Positions 33,675 to 42,815 are shown, numbered from the stretch's first letter. The stretch: DNA of 64,000 bases from Streptomyces cyaneus (GCF_004028635.1 NZ_ML138678.1:1302001-1366000), one strand, 5' to 3'. Numbers and translations: made by a program. The notes: generated by a model not told the origin, from the sequence alone.

Positions 33675-35510
33675 TCAGGGGAGCATGAGGGGACGAGTGC
33701 CTCTCGACTCCCCCCACGGTTGCGAGGCCGTCGGCGGTGCGGGCAGCGCGAAGGGGTTCGACTGCCACGCCCGCAAGGCACGCCGCACTGCTGCGTCGCG
33801 CAGTGTCCGGTCGTCGGTGTAGTCGCTGATCTCGCGTGCCAGCGACCGGGCCAACTGGGGTATCCGGTACCGCCGTTCGTTGCCCCGGTAGTCCGCGCGC
33901 ACCAGCCCGGAGCGGGCCAGTTCGGCGAGCAACCCGCGGGTCTCACTCCCGGGCAGGTCCAGGGCCGCCGATGCCACCGTGTCGGTGAACGAGTGGGCGT
34001 CGAGCCACCCCAGGAGCCGGAACGCTCGGCGCGCGGAGTCCCGCAGGCGCCCATAGGGCCCGCGCAGCCGCGCTCGTACGTCGATGGAGCGCGAAGTCAA
34101 CAGGTCGAGCCGGCGCCTGGGGTCCCGCAGTCGCTCGACGATCTCGTCCCACGTCAGGTCCGGCTCGTCGGTGATCCGCTCGGCCAAGGCATGGACGGCC
34201 GCCGGCAAGCCCTCCAGCACCGCGTCGAACACCCGCACCGCGGACTCGGCAAGCCCCGTCGACGGCTGGGCGCGGGCCCGGATGAGCAGATCGAGGACCT
34301 GCTCCAGCGGGTAGGGACGGAGCTCGAGCACCTCCAACCGCCGCCCGGCCGGCCGGGACATGGTCGTGCAGACGATCAGCCCGCCGCCCGGCGGCACCGG
34401 CAGCATCCCCTCGTACTGGGCCGGGTGCGTCACGTCGTCGAGCACGACCAGCGCCGGGGATCGCGCCCACTCGGCCCTGAGGTCGCCCAGCGGTTCCCCA
34501 CTGGGCTCGACCCCCCAGGCGCCCAGAACGCGTACGGCGATCTCCTGCGCACTCCGGTCGTCCTGTTCGGCGTTCCGGGCGTGGACCGTCACGGGTGGCC
34601 GCTCGGCGGCACTCGACCGGCGGACCCCGTGCACCACCGCGTTCGCGGCCCAGCTCTTGCCGATTCCCGGCGGACCGACGACAGCGATCGCCGCCCCCTC
34701 GGCGCGGCGGCGGGTCAGTGACGCGGTGATGAGCGTTTCGGGGCCGACGGGGCCCTCCTCGGCCCCGGACCGCGGTTCCGGGTGTGCGGCCAGCGCGTTC
34801 TCCTGGGCCTGACGCAAGGCGGGCCCCGGTTCGATGCCGAGGTCGTCGAGCAGCAGGCGGCGGGCACGGCGATAACAGTCCAGTGCTTCCGCCCTACGTC
34901 CCGAAGCCGTCAGGGCCTCGACGAACAGGGCCCAGAGCGACTCCTGATGGGGCCGCTCCGCCGAGGCCTCCCGCAGTGGCCCGACCGCCGCGGCCGGGTC
35001 GGCACGGATCTGCTCCCGCGCCCAGTACTCCAGGGCCAACAGCCGCAGATCGCCCAGCACATGGGCGTGCGCCTGGTGGAGGGCCTCCGACGGCACGTCC
35101 CCCAGGGGCTCTCCGCGGAACAGGTCCAACGCCCGGGTGAACAGCCGCAGCCGCTCGTCGGGGTCGGCCGAGCGCCGACCCGCGTCGATGCGTGCCCGGG
35201 CGAGCCGGACGTCGACCTCGTAGCGTTCCAGGTTCAGGACATACCCGCCGGGGCGCGTCAGGATCGAGTCCGCCCCGAGGAGGCGTCGCAGCCGGGCGAT
35301 GTAGCCGTGGAGCGTCTTGCGCGCGGAGCGCGGCAGTTCCTCCGGCCACAGGGCGCTGAGCAGGCCGTCCGAGGCCACCCCCTGTTCCTCGGCCGACGCG
35401 AGCATGGCCAGCACGATGCGCTGTTGAGCCTGGGGCACCGGGACAACGTCGCCGTCCTCGTCCGTCAGCCGGAAAACACCGAGCAGTTCGATGATCGCGC
35501 GTGTCGGCAC
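33675..35510 (-). CDS. SARP-family regulator with NB-ARC domain
   Basis: A 611-residue AfsR-like activator. The N-terminal OmpR-type winged helix (about 1-90, HGYIARLRRLLG) is followed by a bacterial transcriptional activation domain (about 95-245) and an NB-ARC ATPase with Walker A VVGPPGIGKS and Walker B ALVVLDDV. The C-terminal TPR domain of AfsR is missing. SARPs activate nearby antibiotic clusters, so this is the likely pathway-specific regulator. The GTG at 35510 has a GGGGGAGGG stretch about ten bases upstream. Its targets would be expected in the divergent spaces near 22.3, 36.2, 40.0, 42.7 and 49.3 kb. Confidence 0.9.
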   Translation of the reverse strand: MPTRAIIELLGVFRLTDEDGDVVPVPQAQQRIVLAMLASAEEQGVASDGLLSALWPEELPRSARKTLHGYIARLRRLLGADSILTRPGGYVLNLERYEVDVRLARARIDAGRRSADPDERLRLFTRALDLFRGEPLGDVPSEALHQAHAHVLGDLRLLALEYWAREQIRADPAAAVGPLREASAERPHQESLWALFVEALTASGRRAEALDCYRRARRLLLDDLGIEPGPALRQAQENALAAHPEPRSGAEEGPVGPETLITASLTRRRAEGAAIAVVGPPGIGKSWAANAVVHGVRRSSAAERPPVTVHARNAEQDDRSAQEIAVRVLGAWGVEPSGEPLGDLRAEWARSPALVVLDDVTHPAQYEGMLPVPPGGGLIVCTTMSRPAGRRLEVLELRPYPLEQVLDLLIRARAQPSTGLAESAVRVFDAVLEGLPAAVHALAERITDEPDLTWDEIVERLRDPRRRLDLLTSRSIDVRARLRGPYGRLRDSARRAFRLLGWLDAHSFTDTVASAALDLPGSETRGLLAELARSGLVRADYRGNERRYRIPQLARSLAREISDYTDDRTLRDAAVRRALRAWQSNPFALPAPPTASQPWGESRGTRPLMLP

Positions 35511-35556
35511 TACGCGGTTCCCTCCCCCGAAGAGACGTCCGGATCGTGACCTTCAC

Positions 35557-36030
35557 TCACCGATGGGCCGGCTCCCCGGTCGGGAGGGGGCGGCGCACCA
35601 GGATGCCGTGCTCGCCCTCGGGCACCATGCGCAGCGCGACCCGCAATCGGTCGGTCATACGGGGTGTCACCATCGTGAGGGCCGTCACAGGATCGTGGTA
35701 GGCGACCTCGGTGATCTCACCGTCGGTGAAATCGAAGTCCCGTGGTGTACGTGCGTCCAGTTCCACGAAGAAGGTCATCATCACGATCTCGGCTCCCTCC
35801 CAGTCGGAGGCGCCGTAGTCCACGGCACGCAGTTCTCCGACGCGGCAGTCGACGCCGAGTTCCTCACGAATTTCGCGGCGCAGCCCGGTGACGGGGTCCT
35901 CGCCGGCCTCCAGGATTCCGCCGGGCAGATCCCACCGTGCTTTGTAACTCGGATTCACCAGTAGGATTCGGCCTTTTTCGTCGAACGAGATCCCGCCCAC
36001 GGACACCTTTTTACGGTTCGTCACATTCAC
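35557..36030 (-). CDS. NUDIX hydrolase
   Basis: A 157-residue enzyme with an intact NUDIX box, running from GGILEAGED through REIREELG (G-x5-E-x7-R-E-U-x-E-E-x-G-U). It would hydrolyse a nucleoside diphosphate linked to another group. In this island it could trim a nucleotidylated intermediate. The GTG at 36030 has GGGGGAG upstream; the gene is divergent from the second MFS gene and upstream of the SARP. Confidence 0.9.
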   Translation of the reverse strand: MNVTNRKKVSVGGISFDEKGRILLVNPSYKARWDLPGGILEAGEDPVTGLRREIREELGVDCRVGELRAVDYGASDWEGAEIVMMTFFVELDARTPRDFDFTDGEITEVAYHDPVTALTMVTPRMTDRLRVALRMVPEGEHGILVRRPLPTGEPAHR

Positions 36031-36157
36031 GCTCCCCCATGTCGATCCCTGCCGACCTCATCGCGACGGTGTGCCGCAGCCCCCGTGACACCCAACTAGT
36101 ATCGTGGGTCAGCGAATTACCGGCAAGATCATGTTTTCGGCGATGACACCGTTTGTA

Positions 36158-36197
36158 CAAGTACGTCTCGTGCAAGTACGTCTCATGCAAGTACGTC
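36158..36197 (+). repeat. Three 15-bp direct repeats in a divergent promoter
   Basis: CAAGTACGTC occurs at 36158, 36173 and 36188, exactly 15 bp apart; the first two full units differ by two bases (CAAGTACGTCTCGTG / CAAGTACGTCTCATG). They lie in a relatively AT-rich stretch 46-85 bp before the MFS start and within 170 bp of the NUDIX start. Phased repeats like these suit a cooperative activator, although the SARP consensus spacing is 11 or 22 bp. Confidence 0.6.
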
Positions 36198-36242
36198 GAC
36201 CGAGCCGGCGATTCATTCATCCGGCATGTCGGACAGGGGGGT

Positions 36243-37589
36243 ATGTCCATGCGTGGGTTCGGCGATGTCCCACATCGGCTGAAACTGATGCTGCGTCCCG
36301 GAGTTCGCAGAACACTCGTCGGCGCGGTGGCGGCCGATTCCGTCGGTCAGGGTGTCCTGATAGCGACCACGACTTTCTACATGCTGCGCGTGGCCGGCCT
36401 CACCGCCGTCCAGGTGGGTTCCGGGCTGACCCTGGCCGCCGTACTGGGCATCGTGGTGTCGACACCGGTCGGGCATGCCGCGGACCGCTGGAATCCGTTG
36501 AGGCTGACCGTACTCATGACGGCCCTTCAGGCCGGCGCGGTCCTGGGCTTCATCGTGGTCCACAATCTGCTCTCCTACCTCCTGGTGACGGCCTTTCAGG
36601 CCATCGCGGTCGCCTCCGCATCGGTCACCGGAGCAGCCATGCTCCCCACGATCGTGCCGCCCGAACAACGGGTACGGACCCGGGCCACCACGCGCGTGAC
36701 GAGCAACGTCGGTATATCCGTCGGCGTGGGCATCGGCGGCGTCGCGGTCGGGGTGGGGTCCGCGGACCTCTACCGGTCGCTCTTCGCCGTCGCCGCGATC
36801 GGTCTGCTGCTGTCGGCCTGGTTCTTCGACCGCCTACGGCGCTACCAGACGCTCACGTCCCCCGTCGCCACGTCCGGTACGGATCAGAACGCGTCAGCCC
36901 CGGCGGACACGGAGCCCGCCGCCCCGCAGGAACGATCCGACGACTCGGCGACCGGGGCACTCAAGGACCGGCCCTTTCTGATGGTCACCGTCATCAGCGC
37001 CCTGCTGGCGATCAACGACGGCCTCCTGACGGTCGCGCTGCCCCTGTGGATCAGCCAGGCGACCAGCGTTCCGCCCTGGATCTACTCGGTCGCCATCGTC
37101 CTCAACACCCTGGCCGTCGTCCTGTTCCAGATTCCGCTCAGCCGCTCCTCCGAGACGACGGCGGGCGCGGGCCGGGCGCTGCGCATCTCGGGGGTGGCGC
37201 TGGCGGCGGCATGTCTACTGTGGGCCGTGGCGGGATCGCCGGACACGGCGTGGCCGGCGGCGGCGCTGGTCCTGGTCGGCTGCGTCGCTCACGTCATCGG
37301 CGAACTCACCTCGTCGGCCGGTGGCTGGGCGCTGTCGTACGCGCTGGCCCCCGAGCACGCCCATGGCCGGTACCAGGGCGTGTTCGGCACCGGGCAGCAG
37401 ATCTCCAACGCCGTGGTCCCGGTCGTCACCGGCGTCTTCCTCATCAACAACGGCGTCGGTGGCTGGGCGATCGTGGCCGGCGTACTGCTGGTCGCCGGTC
37501 TGGGCGCGCCGCGTGCTGTGGCGTGGGCCGAGCGCACACCGCCGCGTACTTCACCCGTACCGGCGGAGGCGACCGGGCGGATCAGCTGA
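36243..37589 (+). CDS. MFS transporter (second exporter)
   Basis: A 448-residue twelve-helix transporter. It has GHAADRWNPLRL after helix 2, a long polar central loop ending in GALKDRPFLMV, and GRYQGVFGTGQQ in helix 11. The GALxDRPF loop and LPLWI motif are shared with the MFS at 31025, pointing to duplication within the island. I chose the ATG at 36243 because an AGGGGGG site precedes it. An in-frame upstream extension would translate the promoter repeats as YVSCK units and is not believable. Confidence 0.88.
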   Translation: MSMRGFGDVPHRLKLMLRPGVRRTLVGAVAADSVGQGVLIATTTFYMLRVAGLTAVQVGSGLTLAAVLGIVVSTPVGHAADRWNPLRLTVLMTALQAGAVLGFIVVHNLLSYLLVTAFQAIAVASASVTGAAMLPTIVPPEQRVRTRATTRVTSNVGISVGVGIGGVAVGVGSADLYRSLFAVAAIGLLLSAWFFDRLRRYQTLTSPVATSGTDQNASAPADTEPAAPQERSDDSATGALKDRPFLMVTVISALLAINDGLLTVALPLWISQATSVPPWIYSVAIVLNTLAVVLFQIPLSRSSETTAGAGRALRISGVALAAACLLWAVAGSPDTAWPAAALVLVGCVAHVIGELTSSAGGWALSYALAPEHAHGRYQGVFGTGQQISNAVVPVVTGVFLINNGVGGWAIVAGVLLVAGLGAPRAVAWAERTPPRTSPVPAEATGRIS

Positions 37590-37595
37590 GACCCG

Positions 37596-38813
37596 TCACG
37601 GCGTGGTCGCCGGGGGCGGCGCCTCGTCGAGGAGCGCTTCCCACCCCTCGCGCTTCGCCACCGCACGCACGGTGGAGGTGACAACCCGCTCGTCGACCGA
37701 CCGGAAGTGCCTCAGCAGCTCCCACTCCTTCTCCTGGACGGAGCGCACCACGTCGTCCGACCACCGCGGTGCGACCACCAACGCCCACCGGGCGTGCAGC
37801 CGACCCCCTCGGATGACCTTCGCGTCGAAGGAGTCAGGGCCGAGGTCGATCCGCTCGTAACCGTGCGCCGCCGCCCATCGGATCGCCGCGTAGTACGTGA
37901 GGTTGAAGTAGATGGACGCTGCTCGTCCGTATTCCTCGGCCACTCCGTGACCACGCGCGAACATGGTCCTGCCGCTCAGGAAGAACTGCGTGAAACCGAC
38001 CATCTTGCCTGCGCGGAAGGCCGCCATCACGATGCAGTCGCTGAGCCGCTCGGCCTGGTCCTTGAGTTTGTCGATCTCGGCCTGGAGCGTCATGTCGTGC
38101 CCGTAGCGCAGCGAGACCTGGAGGGCGAGAGCGCCCATCTCCTCCAGGTGTGTGCCCATGGGCAGGATCCGCAGTTCGCACCCCTCGTTCTCGAACCGGC
38201 GCATCTCGCGGCGGAACTGCTTCCAGCGGCTCTTGCCCACCACGGCCCGGTAGCCGTCGAGCCCACCGGCCGGCACGGCCAGATCCACGGCACCGTCGAG
38301 AAGCACCACACGGTCCTCGGGGTCGAGTTCAGCGAGGACCAGGTCGAGGCTGTCGTCCGTGACATACAGCATGGCACCGGCCTCACCCCGCTCTCGGCAC
38401 CGCGTCCTGAAGGCGTCCAGCAGGGCGCGGGCCGCCATGGACCTCCGATCGGGGTCGGTCAGTCGGCCGGTGAGGAACTCACTCGTGTATCCCAGCCGGG
38501 TACCGGCCACGCAGGACGTCGCCCCGGCAGGTGCGGCCCCCGCGAGACCCAGGACCGCCTCCAGGTCGTAGTAGAAGGGGCGCTTCCGCTCGAAGGCGTA
38601 GGTGGGCAGTGCTGAGACCGGGCGGTCGTTCTCGTACAGCACCAGGTGCCCGCAACGGCCGTTCGTCATGAGGTCGGCATGGCGAATCCAGTCCGCGCTC
38701 GAGTAGAGGGAGTGCCCGGCGGACATCGCCGTCCAGTCGGTCGCGTCGACCTCGGAGGCCGGCCCGACGTCCTTGACCACCCATGGCCGAGACTGCGGCG
38801 GTACCCAGGTCAT
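37596..38813 (-). CDS. GNAT/FemX-like acyltransferase
   Basis: A 405-residue protein with tandem GNAT-like folds of the FemX/BioF2 type. Recognisable pieces are YRAVVGKSRWKQFRREMRRF and, near the C-terminus, GRAASIYFNLTYYAAIRWA with GYERIDLGPDSFDAK. FemX relatives transfer amino acids from aminoacyl-tRNA, and others acylate amines. In the fosfazinomycin and valanimycin pathways GNAT or aminoacyl-tRNA-using enzymes act on N-O or N-N intermediates. The start overlaps the methyltransferase stop as ATGA. Donor and acceptor are unknown. Confidence 0.75.
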   Translation of the reverse strand: MTWVPPQSRPWVVKDVGPASEVDATDWTAMSAGHSLYSSADWIRHADLMTNGRCGHLVLYENDRPVSALPTYAFERKRPFYYDLEAVLGLAGAAPAGATSCVAGTRLGYTSEFLTGRLTDPDRRSMAARALLDAFRTRCRERGEAGAMLYVTDDSLDLVLAELDPEDRVVLLDGAVDLAVPAGGLDGYRAVVGKSRWKQFRREMRRFENEGCELRILPMGTHLEEMGALALQVSLRYGHDMTLQAEIDKLKDQAERLSDCIVMAAFRAGKMVGFTQFFLSGRTMFARGHGVAEEYGRAASIYFNLTYYAAIRWAAAHGYERIDLGPDSFDAKVIRGGRLHARWALVVAPRWSDDVVRSVQEKEWELLRHFRSVDERVVTSTVRAVAKREGWEALLDEAPPPATTP

Positions 38814-39889
38814 GCTCTCCCCTCGGTCACCGAGTCGACGAAGCTGATGGCGCCCGCGCCGCCGACAGGCCCGATGTGCAGTACGGCGGTCCTCGCCTCG
38901 ACCACGCCGCGACGCCGGAACCCCCGGACGATCTCGTCGACACGGTCCGCGAAGTCGTCCTCGTCCTCGGCGACTTCGTCGGCCAGCGTCTGGACGAGGC
39001 TCGACTCGGCCTCGACCGGCCAGCTCTCGCCGAGCCGTGCGACCAGGCCACGCCCGGCCCGGTCGCAGAACTCCCGCAGGCCGCCCGGAAGGACGTGCCC
39101 TTCCGGCGTCGTCAGCACCAGAGCGGTCAGACACGCCGTTCCGTCGGGCGCCAGACGCGACGGCAGTCGGCGCAGAATCGCGCGCCCCGCGGCGAAGCCG
39201 TCGGGTTCGTTGGCCACCCCCGGGAGGAAGGGGATGTTGGCGATCACCTGGTCGTACACCGCCTCCGCCGGCAGGGGGGCGAACAGATCGCCCGTCCACC
39301 GGCTCATCCGGTCGGCGAATCCGTTCAGAGCGACATTGACCCCGGCGACCGCGGCTGCCGCCGCGTTGATCTCCACGGTGTGCACTGTGGCACCCCTGCT
39401 GGCGGCCGCCAGCCCCTGCAGACCGGTGCCGGAGCACAGATCCAGCACGAACGAGCCGGGGACGATGTCGAGTTGGCGAGCGAGCTGGACGGAGTCCGCC
39501 CCGAAATACAGGTCCGTCTCGAACGGAGAAGGCGGTGCCGCAAAGAGCCACAGGCCCAGCGGCCGCATGAGGACCGCATCGATCAACTGGGCTTTCCCGC
39601 CCTGATGGTCGAGGATTCCGACCTCGCTCAACTGCGGGAAACACTCCTGCAGCTCAGGCGGGAGAATACGGGTGTCGACGGCTCGTCCGAGCAGAAGGAA
39701 TTCATGGACGGGACGCACATCGTCGGCGAGCGATGCCGTTGCCGCCGCCCAGTCGGAGATGCTCGGCTGTCCGTCGGGAAACGCGGCCAAGAACTCCGGC
39801 ATGCCCACGTCCTCCAGAACACGGGCCAGCCGTTCCAAAGGAGCTGTCTGGGCAGGTCCTTGGACGCTGGAGAACAACGCGCTGTGCAT
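38810..39889 (-). CDS. SAM-dependent methyltransferase (HemK/PrmC-like)
   Basis: A 359-residue class I methyltransferase. Motif I is VLDLCSGTGLQGLAAA, the acidic residue follows in HTVEINAAA, and motif IV reads VIANIPFLPG, a variant of the NPPY/F motif of N-methyltransferases acting on glutamine, adenine or other planar amides. A helical N-terminal domain of about 130 residues may bind substrate. Coupled to the FemX-like gene by ATGA. The ATG at 39889 is chosen; an upstream in-frame GTG at 39937 lacks a clear Shine-Dalgarno. Confidence 0.8.
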   Translation of the reverse strand: MHSALFSSVQGPAQTAPLERLARVLEDVGMPEFLAAFPDGQPSISDWAAATASLADDVRPVHEFLLLGRAVDTRILPPELQECFPQLSEVGILDHQGGKAQLIDAVLMRPLGLWLFAAPPSPFETDLYFGADSVQLARQLDIVPGSFVLDLCSGTGLQGLAAASRGATVHTVEINAAAAAVAGVNVALNGFADRMSRWTGDLFAPLPAEAVYDQVIANIPFLPGVANEPDGFAAGRAILRRLPSRLAPDGTACLTALVLTTPEGHVLPGGLREFCDRAGRGLVARLGESWPVEAESSLVQTLADEVAEDEDDFADRVDEIVRGFRRRGVVEARTAVLHIGPVGGAGAISFVDSVTEGRA

Positions 39890-40038
39890 GAACCACCTGT
39901 TCCTTGGATCATCTTCGCCGATACTTTGAGCATCCACTCCCGGGCGTCATCGCGTCGAGGAGTCTTTGCCGGTCAACGCCCTTGTGGCACCTGGAAGGTG
40001 CCCGCTCTCCTGCTTTGTCACGCACCCCGAGGACAAAC

Positions 40039-41031
40039 ATGACATCGCTCACGGTGGTCATCGACGCCGATCCTGGAACCGACGACGCCATCGGCATCCT
40101 GGTGGCACTGGGCCATGCCGATCTGGAACTGCGGGGGGTCACGACGGTCGGCGGCAACGCGGCTGTGGATGTCACCACCGACAACGCGCTGCGTCTGCTC
40201 TCCGCGGTGGACCGGCCGGTTCCCGTGTTCGCCGGATGCGCGACACCGCTCGGGGCGCGCGAGCGCTTCGGGCACGGATTCCTCGCCCGGCCGCACCGTC
40301 CGGGCCGTGACCGCGAAGGGCTCGGACTGCCCCCGACGAGCCGCCGCGCGGAGGACGTGTCGGCAGTGGACTTTCTGATCGACACCTTCACGGGCGAACA
40401 GGCCGCCAATGCCGTGCTCGTGGCCACCGGGCCCCTCACCAACGTCGCGTCGGCGCTCCTGCGCCGCCCCGACCTGGCGCGTTCACTACGCCGGTTGGTC
40501 GTCATGGGCGGCGCCCGTGGTCAGGGAAACGTCACCCCATCTGCCGACTTCAACTTCTGGGCCGACCCGGAGGCCGCTCGTGTGGTCCTGCGGGCCGGGC
40601 TCCCGGATGTCGTACTGTTCCCTCTGGACGCCACCCGCAGTGCGCCGCTGACGGAGTCCGACTGTGTGGCGATCGAACGCTCGGGACATGTCGGCGCCCT
40701 GGCGGCCGACATCATCCGCAGCCGCATGCCGACCCGCGCGGCCGACGGCTCGGTACCGGACCCTGCTACGACCGCGACCGTCCACGACGCCCTGTGCACC
40801 GCCCACTTGGTCGCTCCCGTACTGCAGGCCTCGGAACGCTGCGAGGTGGACGTCGACACGAGTGAGAGCGGCCGGCGCGGCACCTCCGTCATGAAGCGGG
40901 CCTCCGGACGGGACTCCCCCGGAGTCGAAGTCGCCCTGCGTGCACGGTCCGACATCCTGGCCCGGACGATCGGCGCGGCCACCCGCCGGATGTCGGCCGA
41001 CGGCACGCCGACCGGAGCATCATCCCGGTGA
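40039..41031 (+). CDS. Inosine/uridine-preferring nucleoside hydrolase
   Basis: A 330-residue enzyme of the IunH family. The N-terminal calcium site VVIDADPGTDDAIGIL is intact, as are VATGPLTNVASAL and NFWADPEAARVVL. It cleaves N-ribosides to base plus ribose. In the island it may recycle shunt nucleosides or remove a ribosyl protecting group. The gene is divergent from the methyltransferase and convergent with the PRTase-like gene (nine bases apart). Confidence 0.92.
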   Translation: MTSLTVVIDADPGTDDAIGILVALGHADLELRGVTTVGGNAAVDVTTDNALRLLSAVDRPVPVFAGCATPLGARERFGHGFLARPHRPGRDREGLGLPPTSRRAEDVSAVDFLIDTFTGEQAANAVLVATGPLTNVASALLRRPDLARSLRRLVVMGGARGQGNVTPSADFNFWADPEAARVVLRAGLPDVVLFPLDATRSAPLTESDCVAIERSGHVGALAADIIRSRMPTRAADGSVPDPATTATVHDALCTAHLVAPVLQASERCEVDVDTSESGRRGTSVMKRASGRDSPGVEVALRARSDILARTIGAATRRMSADGTPTGASSR

Positions 41032-41040
41032 ACGCAGGGG

Positions 41041-41556
41041 TCAGGTCCAGGTGTGCCGGTCGTTCCAAGAAGCGCACGCGAGGACCGGGACACCGGTGTT
41101 GTCCTCCAGGCGCTTGCGGGCCTGCCGCTCACAGTCGTTGGCACCGTCGAAGATCGTGATCACGCTCTCGACGGCGATGTCCCGGGCCTGCAGGTGCTTG
41201 ATGACCGTGGCGACGGACCTGCCCGAGTGCATCGAGTTGTCGAGCACGACCACGGCTTCGCCCGGCGCGGCCCGGAGCGCCGGGGAGTCGAAGTCGAAGG
41301 CCCGCTTCACGACAGTGACGGAGCGCAGTCGCGAGTCCGACGCGGTCGACGCGGCCGCTATCCCCATGCCGACGCCCCCCGTCGCCACCACGACCAGGTG
41401 AGCCGGGCGGTCGGGCGGAATCTGCGCCCAAATCCCCTGCCCCAGCCGCTTGATGATGGATGTGTCGAGCGTCAACGGCATGAACCAGTCACGTTCATCC
41501 CCGTGTCCGGTCGCAGATTGGCAGAACTCGCATGGGTTCGCGTCGGATGTCGCCAA
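41041..41556 (-). CDS. Degenerate type-I phosphoribosyltransferase
   Basis: A 171-residue PRTase-fold protein. The PRPP loop reads AVVVLDNSMHSGRSVATV, where the second acidic residue of the usual D-D motif is Asn. An N-terminal CEFC pair adds a possible metal site, and the hood contains ATGGVGMGIA. It may bind PRPP or a nucleotide without being an efficient transferase, or act on an unusual base. It shares the island with a PRPP synthetase. TTG at 41556 is supported by AGGAG eight bases upstream; no ATG/GTG fits. Confidence 0.72.
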   Translation of the reverse strand: MATSDANPCEFCQSATGHGDERDWFMPLTLDTSIIKRLGQGIWAQIPPDRPAHLVVVATGGVGMGIAAASTASDSRLRSVTVVKRAFDFDSPALRAAPGEAVVVLDNSMHSGRSVATVIKHLQARDIAVESVITIFDGANDCERQARKRLEDNTGVPVLACASWNDRHTWT

Positions 41557-41716
41557 GACACCGCTCCTCTCGGGCACTTGATCGAAAGGCCACAGTAGCC
41601 GAGACTCCCAAAGCAGGCTCTGGGACTTCGAGTCGCGTCGGCGCGATCTCCAGGTGAAGACTTGCTGACGCTCAGTAGGATGCCGCCCATCCAACAGCCC
41701 AACAGGAGTTGAGTAG

Positions 41717-42679
41717 ATGAGCCATCAGGCGCCTCATCCCGAGATCGCGCCGCTGACCCGGAACTCGCTGAAGCCGCCCCTCTACAGCCAAGAGCCCTAC
41801 TTCCGGGAAGCCTTCCACGACCTGCAGGATCTGATGGGCGATCACACCGTCGACACCGTCCTCAGGTACGGGCTCGTGGTGGTGAAGCCGGACGGGTGCG
41901 CCCTTGGTGCCACGAGCACCGTCGTCGACTTCTACGCGCGACACGGCTTCGAGCTGGCCGACATACGCCCGGTCACCTTCAACCGGAGCGTCTGGCGCTC
42001 GATGTGGGTGTACCAGATGACCCAGGCCTCACTCGACCGCCTGCTGGTCAACGACCTGGTCATCGACGGTGAAGCGTGGGCGTTGCTGTTCCGCAGCACC
42101 ACGGACGGCGGCCTGCCCGCCACCGTACGGCTGAGCGAGCTCAAGGGCCCCGCCAGGATGGAGAACCAGACCGAGGACTGCCTCCGGCGGGCCGTCGGTC
42201 AGCCGAACCGTATCTTCAGCCTTGTGCACTCCGCCGACGAACCAGCGGACTTCGTCCGTGAGTTGGGGATTCTTTTCAGCCAGGCGACGCGGCGTGCCGT
42301 GGCCACCGCGATGGTCTCGGGCACCCTGTCCGAGCGAGGTGCCCGCCTGCTCGGGGAGATCAGGCACTCCGACGAACGGCCCCGCCGAACCTTCGACCGG
42401 GAGGCCTCGCGCAAACAGGTGGTCGGCGCGATCGCGCAGCGACTGTCCGACGGGGGCGTGCCGACGGCGCCGCGGGAACTGCTCACGCGCGCGGTCGACG
42501 ATCTCGAGTCGGGCCGCGTGCTGAGAGTTCCGGAGTTCTTCGCGGCACTTCTGGACGCCGAAGTGCGGGTGGATTCCTGGGATCTTGCGGTCGCCGTGAG
42601 CGAAACCATGGAAGATGACATTCCGGGCGCCTCAAAGGTCATTGATAACTTCGGCGCCATCGCATGGGAACGGCCGTGA
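41717..42679 (+). CDS. Nucleoside-diphosphate-kinase-like protein with C-terminal extension
   Basis: A 320-residue protein. Residues about 50-195 align with NDK: YGLVVVKPDGC at the start, ELKGPARMENQTEDCLRRAVG in the middle, and NRIFSLVHSADEP, where VHSAD keeps the catalytic His of the usual I-H-G-S-D motif. NDKs are normally about 140 residues. Here 50 residues precede and about 125 follow, including a helical Arg/Glu-rich domain. It may phosphorylate an unusual nucleoside or sugar phosphate in the island. The ATG at 41717 follows CAGGAGTT. Confidence 0.78.
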   Translation: MSHQAPHPEIAPLTRNSLKPPLYSQEPYFREAFHDLQDLMGDHTVDTVLRYGLVVVKPDGCALGATSTVVDFYARHGFELADIRPVTFNRSVWRSMWVYQMTQASLDRLLVNDLVIDGEAWALLFRSTTDGGLPATVRLSELKGPARMENQTEDCLRRAVGQPNRIFSLVHSADEPADFVRELGILFSQATRRAVATAMVSGTLSERGARLLGEIRHSDERPRRTFDREASRKQVVGAIAQRLSDGGVPTAPRELLTRAVDDLESGRVLRVPEFFAALLDAEVRVDSWDLAVAVSETMEDDIPGASKVIDNFGAIAWERP

Positions 42680-42815
42680 GATAGGACGCGAAGGGCCGGC
42701 TGATTCCATCAAACGCTTGCAGAGCATGTGCCCGCCCGGTTTACTTCCGTCCCAGCGATCACTAGTTCCGCGTGCAGCAACACGGTAGCCACATCTGCGA
42801 CTTGGGGGAAAATCT

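Noticed and set aside
36158..36197. CRISPR-like repeat
   Set aside because: Three 15-bp units with almost no spacer do not form a CRISPR array, and no cas genes are present.
37596..39644. A 682-codon frame joining methyltransferase-region sequence to the FemX-like protein
   Set aside because: The first 277 codons are out of frame with the methyltransferase and make low-complexity sequence; the ATG at 38813 is the real start.
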